Assembly (NCBI GenBank): GCA_028641055.1
Contig: CM054059.1
Span: 114,487,071-114,551,070, forward strand
Direction: 5' to 3'
Source of the DNA: Alopecurus myosuroides
Taxonomy: Eukaryota; Streptophyta; Magnoliopsida; Poales; Poaceae
DNA length: 64,000 bases
Under the pieces are notes generated by a model. The model saw only the letters and a program-made list of their open reading frames with translations. It ran no database searches and was not told where the DNA came from. Shown here piece after piece: positions 1 through 9,530 of this stretch. A program made the position numbers and the translations under genes. Every line of letters starts with the position of its first letter. Position 1 is the stretch's first letter.

Positions 1-1
1 A

Positions 2-1201
2 TCTCAGAAGGTAATCGATCCAGAAATTCTGACAAGATTACAGAGGGATGTGGTCCAGTGTCTTGTTAGTTTTGAGTTGGTGTTCCCACCATCCTTCTTC
101 AACATTATGACTCATCTCCTTGTTCACCTATGTGAAGAGATTCATATTCTCGGTCCGGTATTTCTACACAATATGTTCCCCTTTGAGAGGTTCATGGGAG
201 TCTTGAAGAAATATGTTCATAACCGTGCTAGGCCAGAAGGAAGCATCTCGAAGGGCTATGGAACAGAGGAGGTCATTGGGTTCTGTGTTGACTTTATTCC
301 TGACCTTAAGACAATTGGTGTTCCTGAATCGCGGCATGAGGGGAGACTGAGGGGAAAAGGAACGCTGGGAAAGAAAACAATGATAACTAGGGACGGGCAT
401 TCTTTGACCAAAGCACACTACACAGTTCTACAAAATTCTATGTTCATGGCTACGTATGTCGAGGAACACAAGAATATTGTACGTTCTGCAAACCCGGGGA
501 GGGATGACTCATGGATTAAACGCGAACACATGGAGACTTTCGGAAGTTGGTTGCAAACACGTCTTATAAATGACACCACTGTTGAAGATCAGCTATACAT
601 GTTGGCAGGGTCACCATCTTCGACTATTGGGAGTTTTCAAGGGTACGAGATAAATGGGAATACATTTTACACGAGCTCCCAAGATAAGAAGAGCACCAAC
701 CAAAACAGCGGTGTCCGCTTTGATACAACAAACGAGAATGGAAAAACTGACACATACTATGGTTACATAGAGGAGATATGGGAACTTGACTATGGACCTT
801 ATTTTAAGGTCCCTTTGTTCAAGTGCAAATGGGTCAACCTGAATGGAGAAGGGGTAAAGGTAGACCCGCTTTATGGAATGACAACAGTGGATCTCAACTG
901 TATTGGTTACGATGACGAACCATTCGTTCTAGCCAATGATGTGGCTCAGGTCTTCTATGTGAAGGACATGTCTTCCAGACCGAAGAAAAGAAAAAATAAG
1001 GGAACAATTTCATCATACGATGAGCCGAAGCGTCACATAGTTCTCTCAGGGAAAAGAAACATCGTGGGAATCGAGGACACGACAGACATGTCAGAAGATT
1101 ATAATAAGTTTGTTGAAATTCCACCCTTCACAGTGAAAGCTTACCCCACCATCCCGTTAAATAATGAAGATGCTCCATGGTTACGGCCGAAGCGATCATA
1201 A
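2..1201 (+). CDS. CACTA transposase, C-terminal part (DUF4218 and DUF4216 regions)
   Basis: The frame is open from base 2, so this is the 3' end of a longer gene that begins left of the window. The first part carries the DUF4218 signature of plant TNP2-type transposases (FPPSFFNIMTHLLVHL, then FERFMGVLKKYVHNRARPEG). The second part matches DUF4216 (YGYIEEIWELDYG, then KVPLFKCKWVN). It aligns by eye with the same two domains in the second CACTA element at 61941-63437 (FPPSFFDICVHLLVHI; YGRIEEIWELDYS). The end is lysine/arginine-rich (RPKKRKNK) and includes GKRNIVGIE, also seen as GKRNIIGMD in the other copy. No stop or frameshift interrupts the visible 400 codons. The TNP2 domain proper would lie upstream, so activity cannot be judged. 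Confidence 0.9.
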   Translation, partial: SQKVIDPEILTRLQRDVVQCLVSFELVFPPSFFNIMTHLLVHLCEEIHILGPVFLHNMFPFERFMGVLKKYVHNRARPEGSISKGYGTEEVIGFCVDFIPDLKTIGVPESRHEGRLRGKGTLGKKTMITRDGHSLTKAHYTVLQNSMFMATYVEEHKNIVRSANPGRDDSWIKREHMETFGSWLQTRLINDTTVEDQLYMLAGSPSSTIGSFQGYEINGNTFYTSSQDKKSTNQNSGVRFDTTNENGKTDTYYGYIEEIWELDYGPYFKVPLFKCKWVNLNGEGVKVDPLYGMTTVDLNCIGYDDEPFVLANDVAQVFYVKDMSSRPKKRKNKGTISSYDEPKRHIVLSGKRNIVGIEDTTDMSEDYNKFVEIPPFTVKAYPTIPLNNEDAPWLRPKRS

Positions 1202-2081
1202 GCAAGGGACACGAAGAAAATTCAGAAGACTAGATAGGGATGTTGTTGGTGATGTGTAATAATAAACGTGGAATACATGATCATAGTTCTTATAACGTAG
1301 TATGAACGAGATTTTGTTAGCCAAAATGATATTTATACATATTATGTGATTATGAATGGAGTAGGTGCAAGTTTGACCAATAATTTGTATTGATCGGTCA
1401 AAAGCTAGCAAGCATTGAGTGCTTGACAACTATGACCAGTCTGACTTCATTATTATTCCAACCAGCGGCACACACCCACCCACTTTTCTGTTTCTCTCTC
1501 CTCCGTATGTTGGTGATGTGTAATAATAAGCGTGGAATATATGATCATATAGTTCTGTTTGATCAGTATTTTGTATTGACCGGTAAAAAGCTGACAACTA
1601 TGACCCATATCCGAGTATGAGATAACTGTAGGCAGATATTGCAGGAACATTTCGAAGTGATAGTACGGATACCATCCTGACAGATATTGCAGGATTATAA
1701 CTACTTTCGAGATGTAGTATGTGTTGACACACGGTATAGAACAAGTGATTATGGCAGGCCTCTATTGTTATTCATTGGAGTTAACCACCATAAACAACCC
1801 AAACTAGGCAGAGGAGAAGTAGAATCAGGTAGACAAACATTAGAGCCGATGAGAAGTACAAATAGCATATGGAGAGAAACAAGGTTTAAAAGATATTGCT
1901 AGGTGCTTCCGGCCAAAAGATTATGAAATCAAAGTTTTGAAATTCTCAAATCAAACCATAAGTTCACAAAGCATACGCAAACATGGACCGTTACCAACCT
2001 GAGCCGCAAGGAGCAGTAGAGCAGAGCAGAGCAGACTCTAGAGGATGGACAAGCAGCCAGGACTGACATCGACTCTAGAGG
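1202..2081. other. Transposon-internal spacer with degenerate direct repeats
   Basis: No coding frame is convincing. Two diverged copies of one block are visible: GTTGGTGATGTGTAATAATA at about 1242 and again at about 1510, each near a TTTGTATTGA(T/C)CGGT motif (about 1385 and 1570). AGATATTGCAGGA also occurs twice (about 1635 and 1683). A short repeat, GACTCTAGAGGATG, occurs at about 2035 and 2071, just before the methyltransferase fragment, and may mark the junction of captured DNA. Confidence 0.5.
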
Positions 2082-3014
2082 ATGAACAAGCCACCCTACT
2101 TCTACTATGAAAATGAGGCCCTAGCTCCAAAAAGTGTATGGGTGGAAATTTCCAGAAATTTGTATGACATAGAGCCGGAGTTTGTGGATTCTAAGCACTT
2201 CTGTGCAGCTGCTCAAGAAAGAGGCTACATCCATAATTTGCCAATTGAGAATAGGTCACGTCTCCTTCCTCTCGCTCCAAAGACCATATTTGAGGCATTC
2301 CCTCATTATGAGAACTGGTGGCCTTCCTGGGATCCTAGAAAGCAGCTCGATTACTTGCAAACCCGTGTGGCAAGTCCAATTCTGATAAAACAGATCGAAC
2401 GTACTCTTGCAGGCTCAAGTAATCCACCACCTCTAACTGTTCAGAGGTATGTTATGGACGAGTGCAGAAGATGGAACCTTGTTTGGGTTGGAAAGAACAA
2501 GGTTGCCCCTCTAGAGCCAGATGAGATGGAATTTTTACTCGGTCTCCCAAGAAACCACACAAGGGGAGTCGCGAAGAGAGAGAGGTACAAATCTCTTGGC
2601 AATTCATTCCAAATTGATACTGTGGGTTGCCACTTGTCGGTGTTGAAGAACATGTTTCCCAATGGTGTTAATGTGGTGTCCTTATTCTCCGGTATTGGAG
2701 GAGGAGAGATAGCTTTGCACAGGCTTGGCATCCACATGAAGACAGTGATTTCAGTTGAGATAGGTGAAGTTAATAGGAGGATTTTGAGGGGTTGGTGGGA
2801 TCAGACACAAACTGGCACTTTAATTGAGATTGCCGACGTGAAGTCTCTCACTAATGATAGCGTACACGGAAGTTACTATGTTTTCAAGCGGGGGTCGGGT
2901 AAAGGGAAAATACGTGTGGATGCGCAGAGTAAAACTTCGAAGGAAAACTATGGTTTTTCTGTTGTAGACGAAGATCTCAAATTCACCGTGTCAATAAGGT
3001 ACAACTCGCTTTGA
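2082..3014 (+). pseudogene. DRM-type DNA cytosine methyltransferase fragment inside the CACTA element
   Basis: The 310-codon frame is uninterrupted. Residues 1 to about 257 match the catalytic half of plant DOMAINS REARRANGED METHYLTRANSFERASE proteins, the RNA-directed de novo DNA methylases. The rearranged motif order is visible: ENRSRLLP (motif VI), EPDEMEFLLGLPRNHTRG (IX), RYKSLGNSFQIDTV (X), then VVSLFSGIGGGEIALHRLG (I, the AdoMet-binding loop), VISVEIGEVNRRIL (II) and GTLIEIADV (III). After motif III the homology ends. The last 50 or so residues are unrelated, so motif IV with the catalytic cysteine and motif V are missing. The protein cannot be an active methylase. It lies between the transposase and the right terminus of the element, which suggests gene capture. 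The UBA domains of full DRM are also absent. Confidence 0.85.
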
Positions 3015-3728
3015 ATTAGGAAGATCACGAGAGAAATCAAAAACTGTAACATTTTTATATTCAAATTATATACAAATGAAAAAATAATTAATAGTTTCAA
3101 TAGTTAGAATAATTATTTAGTTAAACGAAAAATGGATTTAAATTAGTTTTGCAAATTCTAGCATTTTTCATGTTGGAATTTTTGTCAAATTTGAAAGTAT
3201 ATAGAAGTTGTTAATGTGCAAACTTAACCCTTTTCAAATTTTGGCGCTAAAAATTTTTGGGCGCGCAGGGGTGCCACCGAAATTCAAAATTTGTTTTTGG
3301 TCCCGGGCCGTGGTACCAACCGGGACCAAAGGGGCTCTAGTCCCGGTTGGTGGTACGGGCCGGGACTAGAGGACCAGGTGTATAAAAATCGCGGCCCTCT
3401 CTCCAGGCTGAACGAACACCCCAGGGACAGGTACGAGTGGACATGGCTGGGCGAAGCCCTGCCGGCGGCGGGAACGAGTAGACAGATCCCGCCGGCGGTC
3501 CGGGCTAGGGACACGGTAGACTAGGGGGGCACACAACTTATATTAAAAAAAAGGCCAGGGGCCTTGCTTACATAGATAGGGGGCGGCGCGGCCACAGGCG
3601 GCCGGCCGTACTTGCATAAAGGGGCGGCGGCGCGGCCACAGGCGGCCGGCCGTTTTCTTGGGGCGTAGTTAGGGGCCTTGCTTACATAGAATAGGGGGCG
3701 GCGGCGCGGCCACAGGTGACCGGCCGAT
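3015..3728. other. AT-rich stretch, GTCCCGG repeats and GC-rich direct repeats
   Basis: 3015-3290 is AT-rich with no gene. 3297-3380 holds inverted and direct copies of the ACCGGGACCAAAGG / GTCCCGGTTGGTGGTAC motif, typical of CACTA subterminal regions. A TATAAAAA sequence follows at about 3381. 3540-3720 holds three diverged copies of a GC-rich block around GCGCGGCCACAGG, two of them preceded by GGGGCCTTGCTTACATAGA. It forms the 3' flank of the minus-strand ORF that ends at 3729. Confidence 0.5.
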
Positions 3729-4794
3729 CTAGTTGTCCTCCTCGTCGTCGGAGATGCAATGGTAGGCGGGTGGCTGCCACAGGTGGGCAGGCGGCTGGGC
3801 CGGGGGTGCAGGCATCGGGGGCATCGGAGGCGCGTACGGCGGTGGCGGGGGCAGCGACGGTGGCGGGGGCAGCACCTCCTGCGGCGGCGGCGGCGGAGGG
3901 GACAGCTCCTCCTGCTCCGGCGACTCCGGCGCCCAAACGCCGCCGGTCCAGGCCCAGGACATGCCGTACTCCAGCCCGGGGGGGGAGCGGCTGCGGCGGC
4001 GGCTGGTCCTCGGACGCCTCATACTCGGCGTAGAGCGCGTGCCACCAGGGGGTAGGCTCGGGGGGCGGCGGCGGCGGCATGGCGGCGGCGTCGGCGGCGG
4101 CGGCGGCCACGACCCGCTCCCACCGCTTGATTTCGTCCTCGACGAGTGAGCGGCGGGAGGCCTCGCAGGCCTCCTCCATGTCGGCCCGGAGCACGGGGTC
4201 CTCCTCCCCGGAGAAGTCCTCCGGGATGTCCTCGAGGAGCCACAGCTCCCTCTCCCGGCCGGGCGGTGGCGGCGGGTAGTCCGCGACGTCCACCTCGTGG
4301 GGGGCGGGGATGTAGGAGCGCCGGCGCTGCTCGTGCTCCTGCTCGAGCCAGGCGCCCCAGTAGGGGGAGCTGCGCGCGTATGCGCGCTCCCTGCGGACGG
4401 GAGCCGGCAGGAGCTCGCGGCGGCGGTCTATCTCCTCGAGCAGCGCCTGGCCGGTCGGGACCGGCGGCACAGGGATCCGCTGGGGGTTCAGGTGCCAGCC
4501 GTCCGGGAGGTGGACGTCAGCATAGAACACCGGCGTGGCGTTGTTCCAGTGCCACTCGGCCTCGTCCACCCGGACGTACCGGCGGAACCTCTTGCCCTTG
4601 GGCGCGGCGCTGGGCGGCGGGCGTGCAGCCGGAGGTGGCGCGGGGACGCGCGGCGTCCCGCCGAGGCGGACACCTCCAGGGCCGTAGCCGAAGGCCTCCG
4701 CCGGCGGTGGTGGGACGCGGCCGGCGCCGCTCGAGGAGCCTTCGTGGTCGTTCCTGGGGCGCTTGCCGGAGCCGCTGCCGAACCAGCGGGACAT
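3729..4794 (-). pseudogene. Second ORF of the Caspar-like CACTA, proline-rich, frameshifted
   Basis: A likely start is the ATG at 4794, giving MSRWFGSGSGKRPRND, which I recall as the start of a hypothetical protein common in Triticeae CACTA elements. The middle contains a recognisable conserved stretch (YVRVDEAEWHWNNATPVFY, then LPDGWHLNPQRIP), then acidic helices (DIPEDFSGEEDP, EEACEASRRSLVEDEIKRW) and long proline runs. The reading frame breaks at an 8-base G tract (plus strand 3978-3985). Beyond it the conserved tail continues in another frame (LEYGMSWAWTGGVW, ending YHCISDDEEDN at 3729). The simplest reading is a one-base slip in the homopolymer, real or from sequencing. Function is unknown; it lies opposite to the transposase. 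Confidence 0.65.
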
Positions 4795-5074
4795 GGTGGC
4801 TATGGTTGCTCTGCCTTGGGCGCGGCCGGGGTGGATGGGTTGTACGGGCGGCGGGGGGCCTTTAAAAAGGACCCGGGGTGGGCTGGCATGCCAACCGGCG
4901 GCCTGGACGTGGCGGCGGTTGCAGGCGGCCATGAATGCGGGCAGGAGCCGAGGCGTGGGCGGCGGTTGCAGCTGTGGCACACGCGCGTGGGGAAGTGGGG
5001 GCGCGGGAAGCCGAGGCGGGGCGGGAAGACGAGGCGACAGTGGCCCTTTGACCGTCATGTAGTCTTAATTTAAG

Positions 5075-5567
5075 GGACCAGGCGAGCCAGCCAACGGCCG
5101 CTGGCCAGTGGCCCCTTCGAACCGTTGACTGACCATAATAAAAGACGCTGGCCAGTGGGCCCTTCGAACCGTTGACTGACCATAATAAAAGACGCGGGCC
5201 AGTGGGCCCTTTTGACAAAAAAATGTGACCAGTGGGCTTAATAAAAGACGTGGGCCTGGACGCGGTTGGGGAAGGGGAGGCCGGCTCGGGATTGGGAGAC
5301 AGGAGCCCAAAAGACGTGGGCCTGGACGCGGAAACTGAACGATTATATATATTTTTTTGTCAAAAAAGTATCCATCCCGGTCCCTTGAACGAACCGGGAC
5401 GAACTCCCTGGCCCAGGTTCGCCACGTGGCCTATCCTTACCATCCCGGGTCCTGGCACAACCGGGACCAATGGGACGGGCCATTTGTCCCGGCCAGCCCA
5501 TCCCGGTTGCACAACCGGGACAACTGGCCCTTACGACCCGGGACAAAAGGCCCTGTTTCCACTAGTG
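5075..5567. repeat. Subterminal repeat region and right terminus of the Caspar-like CACTA
   Basis: 5095-5225 holds tandem copies of a unit with CCATAATAAAAGACGC and GGCCAGTGGGCCCTT. The AAAAGACGTGGGCCTGGACGCGG phrase then occurs twice (about 5243 and 5308). From 5370 to 5560 come several CCGGGAC / GTCCCGG motifs in both orientations, then the terminus CCACTAGTG ending at 5567. Such arrays are binding sites for the element's own protein in characterised CACTA elements; that role is inferred here. Confidence 0.7.
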
Positions 5568-5955
5568 CCTCCATCTCCTGCTTGACGCGGGCGCGGCGGT
5601 TCTCCGCCCGCATCCTCTCCCCCTCTCTCTCACGGACCCGCTTGATGCTGGCCCGGAAATCCTTCGCCTCCTCCTTCGCCTCCTTCTTCTCCTCCGCCTT
5701 TGACTCCTTCTTCTCCAGCTGCTCCAGATCCTTGAGGTGGCGGTTCGTCTTGGGGGAGAGGTCCAAAGTCTTGGGGACGGTGGACAAAGGGACGGGCTCG
5801 GGGCGGTGGACGAAGGGCGGCGACGGTGATCGCTCCCGTTTGGGAGATTTGACGTCCTCCGGCGTATGATCGACCTCGTACCAAGGCCGATCTTTGGGGT
5901 GGTTGTCCTCGTCGGAGACCGACTCGGGGCTAGAAGGGAGAGAGTAGGAAGACAT
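5568..5955 (-). pseudogene. Charged coiled-coil ORF interrupted by the Caspar-like insertion
   Basis: The ATG at 5955 opens a frame (MSSYSLPSSPESVSDEDN) that runs without stops to the CACTA terminus at 5567, where the homologous frame is cut (ARVKQEMEA, then element sequence). The product is serine/proline-rich and acidic at first, then a strongly charged helix of lysine, glutamate and arginine (EKKESKAEEKKEAKEEAKDF), likely a coiled coil. I do not recognise a function. It resembles the auxiliary ORFs of Triticeae CACTA elements and probably belongs to an older element. The missing 3' part should lie left of the window, beyond the other end of the inserted element. Confidence 0.6.
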
Positions 5956-6864
5956 GGTTCGGGGCTTGAAGGGAGAGAAGGAAAGGGGCTGGAGAGGGAT
6001 GAGAAGATGGAGGACGAGTGAAACGGGCTATTTAAAGACACGATGAGACGTGAGTTAATTGGGGTAGATGAAGCAAACTGTGTGAAAATGTTGGATGCAG
6101 TGTAGAACAGTCGATGCATGGTCAAAGCGGTGTTGAACAGGCATAGGCGTAGGACAGGCGTATGCGGTGATACGGAGTACGAGCGTGTGCATTAGGCAGT
6201 CAAAGTTGATACGACGTTGCATGCGTGTATTAAAGAGGTGATTAGAAGAAATCCAAAGTCTCACGCCAAATCCTGCCTGGCTGCATGCATTGATGCGTAT
6301 CTTCTGAAAACGAGGCATGGAGGGCTGCATCGCTGCAAATGCGACGCGACTCGTGTTTCTGAAATGAGGCGTGCAGGGCTGCAAATGCGACGCAATGTTG
6401 TATACTCTTTTCTTCTTCTGCGACATTGTCTACTCTGAAAAAACGAGGCGTGCAGGGCTGCGTCGAGGGCTGCATGCACCGGGCTGGTGAACGGGGGCCC
6501 ACTAGACAGTGTCCGTTGTTGCATGCAGTTACATTGAGACAAAACACCCAGTCCATGCACCGCATCATTTTCAATCGTTTGATCGTAAGGAACGGTGCAG
6601 ATCGAGTCCATGCATGCAAACTACGGCGGCAACGGCCTGCAGACACCGGGAACGGGATCCTCTGATGTCACCGACAAATGGAGCCCATCACACACCGGAC
6701 CCACGTGTCATGGGGAGAAAGTCAGAGAACATAAGGTGGGCAAAGTAACAGGATCTGGTTCCCTCTGTTTTTAGGGCATGTACGATAGTGTAGAGGGTGC
6801 TTTTTGCACTACTCGGCCATGTCATTTCTAGACAGCTTTAGAGATAGTTGGTACAGTGCGGTCA
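5956..6864. other. Upstream and internal sequence of the older element
   Basis: No gene is supported. The stretch just upstream of the minus-strand ORF at 5955 is its likely promoter side; CTATTTAAAGA at about 6030 is a possible TATA region on that strand. From about 6270 to 6480 the sequence contains diverged repeats of a GCATGGAGGGCTGCAT / GCGTGCAGGGCTGC motif. Frames here are short and look like by-products of these repeats. Confidence 0.4.
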
Positions 6865-8479
6865 CCCCCTAGCTTGTGTTGGGATCCAGACGCTCCGTAT
6901 CCCCCCTCCCGGTGAAACCCTAGACCCGCTGGAGAAATACCGGACTTATACGGAAACACGCGGTAACGGCGTCGAAAGGGGGTAGCAATGTGGAACTATT
7001 TGCTTTGTTGTGTTAGGATGGCCCATAGGAATACAAAACAAAAGGTAGAACCCACCTCTTCGGAAGATTCTCGATGTTTCGTCCGATACTGGAGTTTCAC
7101 CCTATAAGCGCATGCAAACTCACGAGAGAGAAGTGGATGCCGGTGAAGCGGGTCACACCCCGGAGAGAAATCTTTGACATCCAAAGCACACAACACACCT
7201 ATACTAACATGGTATGGCACCCCCTAGCTTGTGTTGGGATCCAGACGCTCCGTAGCCCCCCTCCCGGTGAAACCCTAGACCCGTTGGAGAAATACCGGAC
7301 TTATACGGAAACACGCGGTAACGGCGTGAAAAGGGGCTAGCAATGTGGAACTATTTGCTTGGTTGTGTTAGGATATCCCATAGGAACACAAAACAAAAAG
7401 GTAGAACCAACCTCTTCGGAAGATTCTCGATGTTTCGTTCGATACTGGAATTTCACCCTATAAGCGCTCACGAGAGAGAAGTGGATGCCGGTGAAGCGGG
7501 TCACACCCCGGAGAGAAATCTTTGACATCCAAAGCACACAACACACCTATACTAACATGTTATGGCACCCCCTAGCTTGTGTTGGGATCCATACGCTCCG
7601 TAGCCCCTCTCCCGGTGAAACCCTAGACCCGCTGGAGAAATACCGGACTTATACGGAAACACGCGGTAACCGCGTCGAAATAGGGTATCAATGTGGAACT
7701 ATTTGCTTGGTTGTGCTAGGATAGCCCATAGTAACACAAAACAAAAAGGTAGAACCCACCTCTTTGGAAGATTCACAATGTTTCGTCCGATACAGAAGTT
7801 TCACCCTATAAGCGCTCACGAGAGAGAAGTGGATGCCGATGAAGCGGGTCACACCCCGGAGAGAAATCTTTGACATCCAAAGCACACAAAACACCTATAC
7901 TAACATGGTATGGAACCCCCTATCTTGTGTTGGGATCCAGACGCTCCGTAGCCCCCCTCCCGGTGAAACCCTTGACCCGCTGGAGAAATACCGGACTTAT
8001 ACGGAGACACGCGGTAACGGCGTCGAAACGGGGTAGCAATGTGGAACTATTTGCTTGGTTGTGCTAGGATAGCCCATAGGAACACAAAACAAAAAGGTAG
8101 AACCCACCTCTTTGGAAGATTCACGATGTTTCGTCTGATACAGGAGTTTCACCCTATAAGCGCTCACGAGAGAGAAGTGGATGCCGGTGAAGCGGGCTCA
8201 CACCCCGGAGAGCAATCTTTGACATCCAAAGCACACAAAACACCTATACTAACATGGTATGGCACCCCCTAGCTTGTGTTGGGATCCAGACGCTCCGTAG
8301 CCCCCTCCCGGTGAAACCCTACCCGCTGGAGAAATACCAGACTTATAAGGAAACACGCGGTAACGGCGTCGAAAGGGGCTAGCAATATGGAACTATTTGC
8401 TTGGTTGTGTTAGGATAGCCCATAGGAACACAAAACAAAAAGGTAGAACCCACATCTTCGGAAGATTCACAATGTTTCC
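6865..8479. repeat. Tandem array, about 4.6 copies of a 348-bp unit
   Basis: The anchor CCCCCTAGCTTGTGTTGGGA (or a near match) occurs at 6865, 7220, 7568, 7916 and 8265, giving spacings of 355, 348, 348 and 349 bases. The first unit is longer because it has a short extra stretch (about 7115). Copies differ by scattered substitutions. Short frames of 60-80 codons recur in every unit but shift and mutate without codon-like conservation, so I treat them as non-coding. The array ends within a unit at about 8479. It probably sits inside the older CACTA-like element flanking 5567. Confidence 0.9.
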
Positions 8480-9530
8480 ACCTCATATTCTTTGAAATCT
8501 CTACTACTGTATTCGAGGAATCACATTTTAGTGAAGGCTTTCGTTCTATTGTTTATAAATCCTATTTATATTTTTCCTAGACTTGTATTCGACCTATATA
8601 ATGTAATTCCGAAGCCTGAAAATTTATTGGATGAATATTCGTATTATTTATTTTCTTTTGAATAATAATGGTTTTAATAAAAAATCCTAAATAAAACAAG
8701 TTTAAAACATCAAAATGAAAAAATAACTTTGGATCTTTCTTAGTGACACCAAAATGAAGTTTTGGTGAGATTTTGACCTTATTTCATCTCCAAAGGTTTG
8801 AAACTCATCTCATTTTCTTGAACTCTCTACTAGTCTGTTCAAGATATCACATATTAGACAACGCTTTTTCGTTCCATTCTTTATAAGACAGGTTTATATT
8901 TTTTTTCTCGTTACTATATGACATAACACTACTATGTGCGTCGGATTTATATTTTTTCGATTTTGTTTGAATTATGTATGCTCATTTCAAGCTTGGTCAA
9001 CCCTCTGTTTGACCCAACCAAAAAGCTTCTAGAAGGACACCCAGAGATTCGACCTGGGCTGTTGGATCGACGCCTTCTAGAAGGAATCTTGCATCGGACG
9101 GATGCGCTCGCAGCCACAGCGATCCGCGAGACGCTCGTTCTGTGCTAGGATTGGTTGGTCCGTTGGCCACAGGGATCGATGGTTTCTATCTGTTCTACAT
9201 ATGATTTCTTTTCGATACGGAGGGAGTATTAAGTAGTAAACCATGTTATTTAAATAACAAATATTAAAAATAGAAGAATGATTCAAAACACAGTGAAACT
9301 TCGGATTTTCTATAGCGATGATTTTTATCTGTTTTACATATGATTTTTCTATTAAACCATGTTATTTAAATTAAAAAAATGAAAAAATAGAAGAATTATT
9401 CAAAACATAATGAAACTTCAGATTTACACTATATATGTAGAATAGATGTCTAGAAAATTAATTTGGCTGATATAGACAAGATGCCAAAAAAAAGTTGAAG
9501 CACAAATGGGGGTATTTATCCTAGCTTCGG
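8480..9530. other. AT-rich spacer with a Stowaway-type end
   Basis: No gene is visible. The sequence is AT-rich, with one GC-richer patch at 8990-9170. TACGGAGGGAGTA at about 9218 is the 3' end signature of a Stowaway-type MITE; I could not find a matching left end. Two diverged copies of a block follow (ACCATGTTATTTAAAT at about 9239 and 9355, each with an ATAGAAGAAT(G/T)ATTCAAAAC motif). Confidence 0.45.

Larger units (their letters stand above)
1..5567 (+). mobile_element. Caspar-like CACTA (En/Spm) transposon, right-hand part
   Basis: The right terminus is seen directly: the sequence ends at 5567 with GGCCCTGTTTCCACTAGTG, the reverse complement of the Caspar-type CACTA end. Before it lie subterminal repeats of the ACCGGGAC/GTCCCGG kind (5370-5560). 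The transposase C-terminus (2..1201) reads toward this end, as expected for CACTA elements. The left end is outside the window, so full length and target duplication cannot be checked; the three bases after the terminus are CCT. I infer that 1-5567 is one element carrying a methyltransferase fragment and a second ORF. It could instead be a composite of nested elements, because GTCCCGG repeats also occur at 3297-3380. Confidence 0.75.

Noticed and set aside
2034..2084. GACTCTAGAGGAT twice, similar to a cloning-vector polylinker.
   Set aside because: The match is only 13-14 bases, it occurs in two diverged copies, and it lies inside continuous transposon sequence joined to a DRM-like frame, so vector contamination is unlikely.
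4146..5073. Long plus-strand frames (239 and 258 codons) opposite the CACTA second ORF.
   Set aside because: They are GC-driven shadows of the minus-strand conserved ORF and have no domains.
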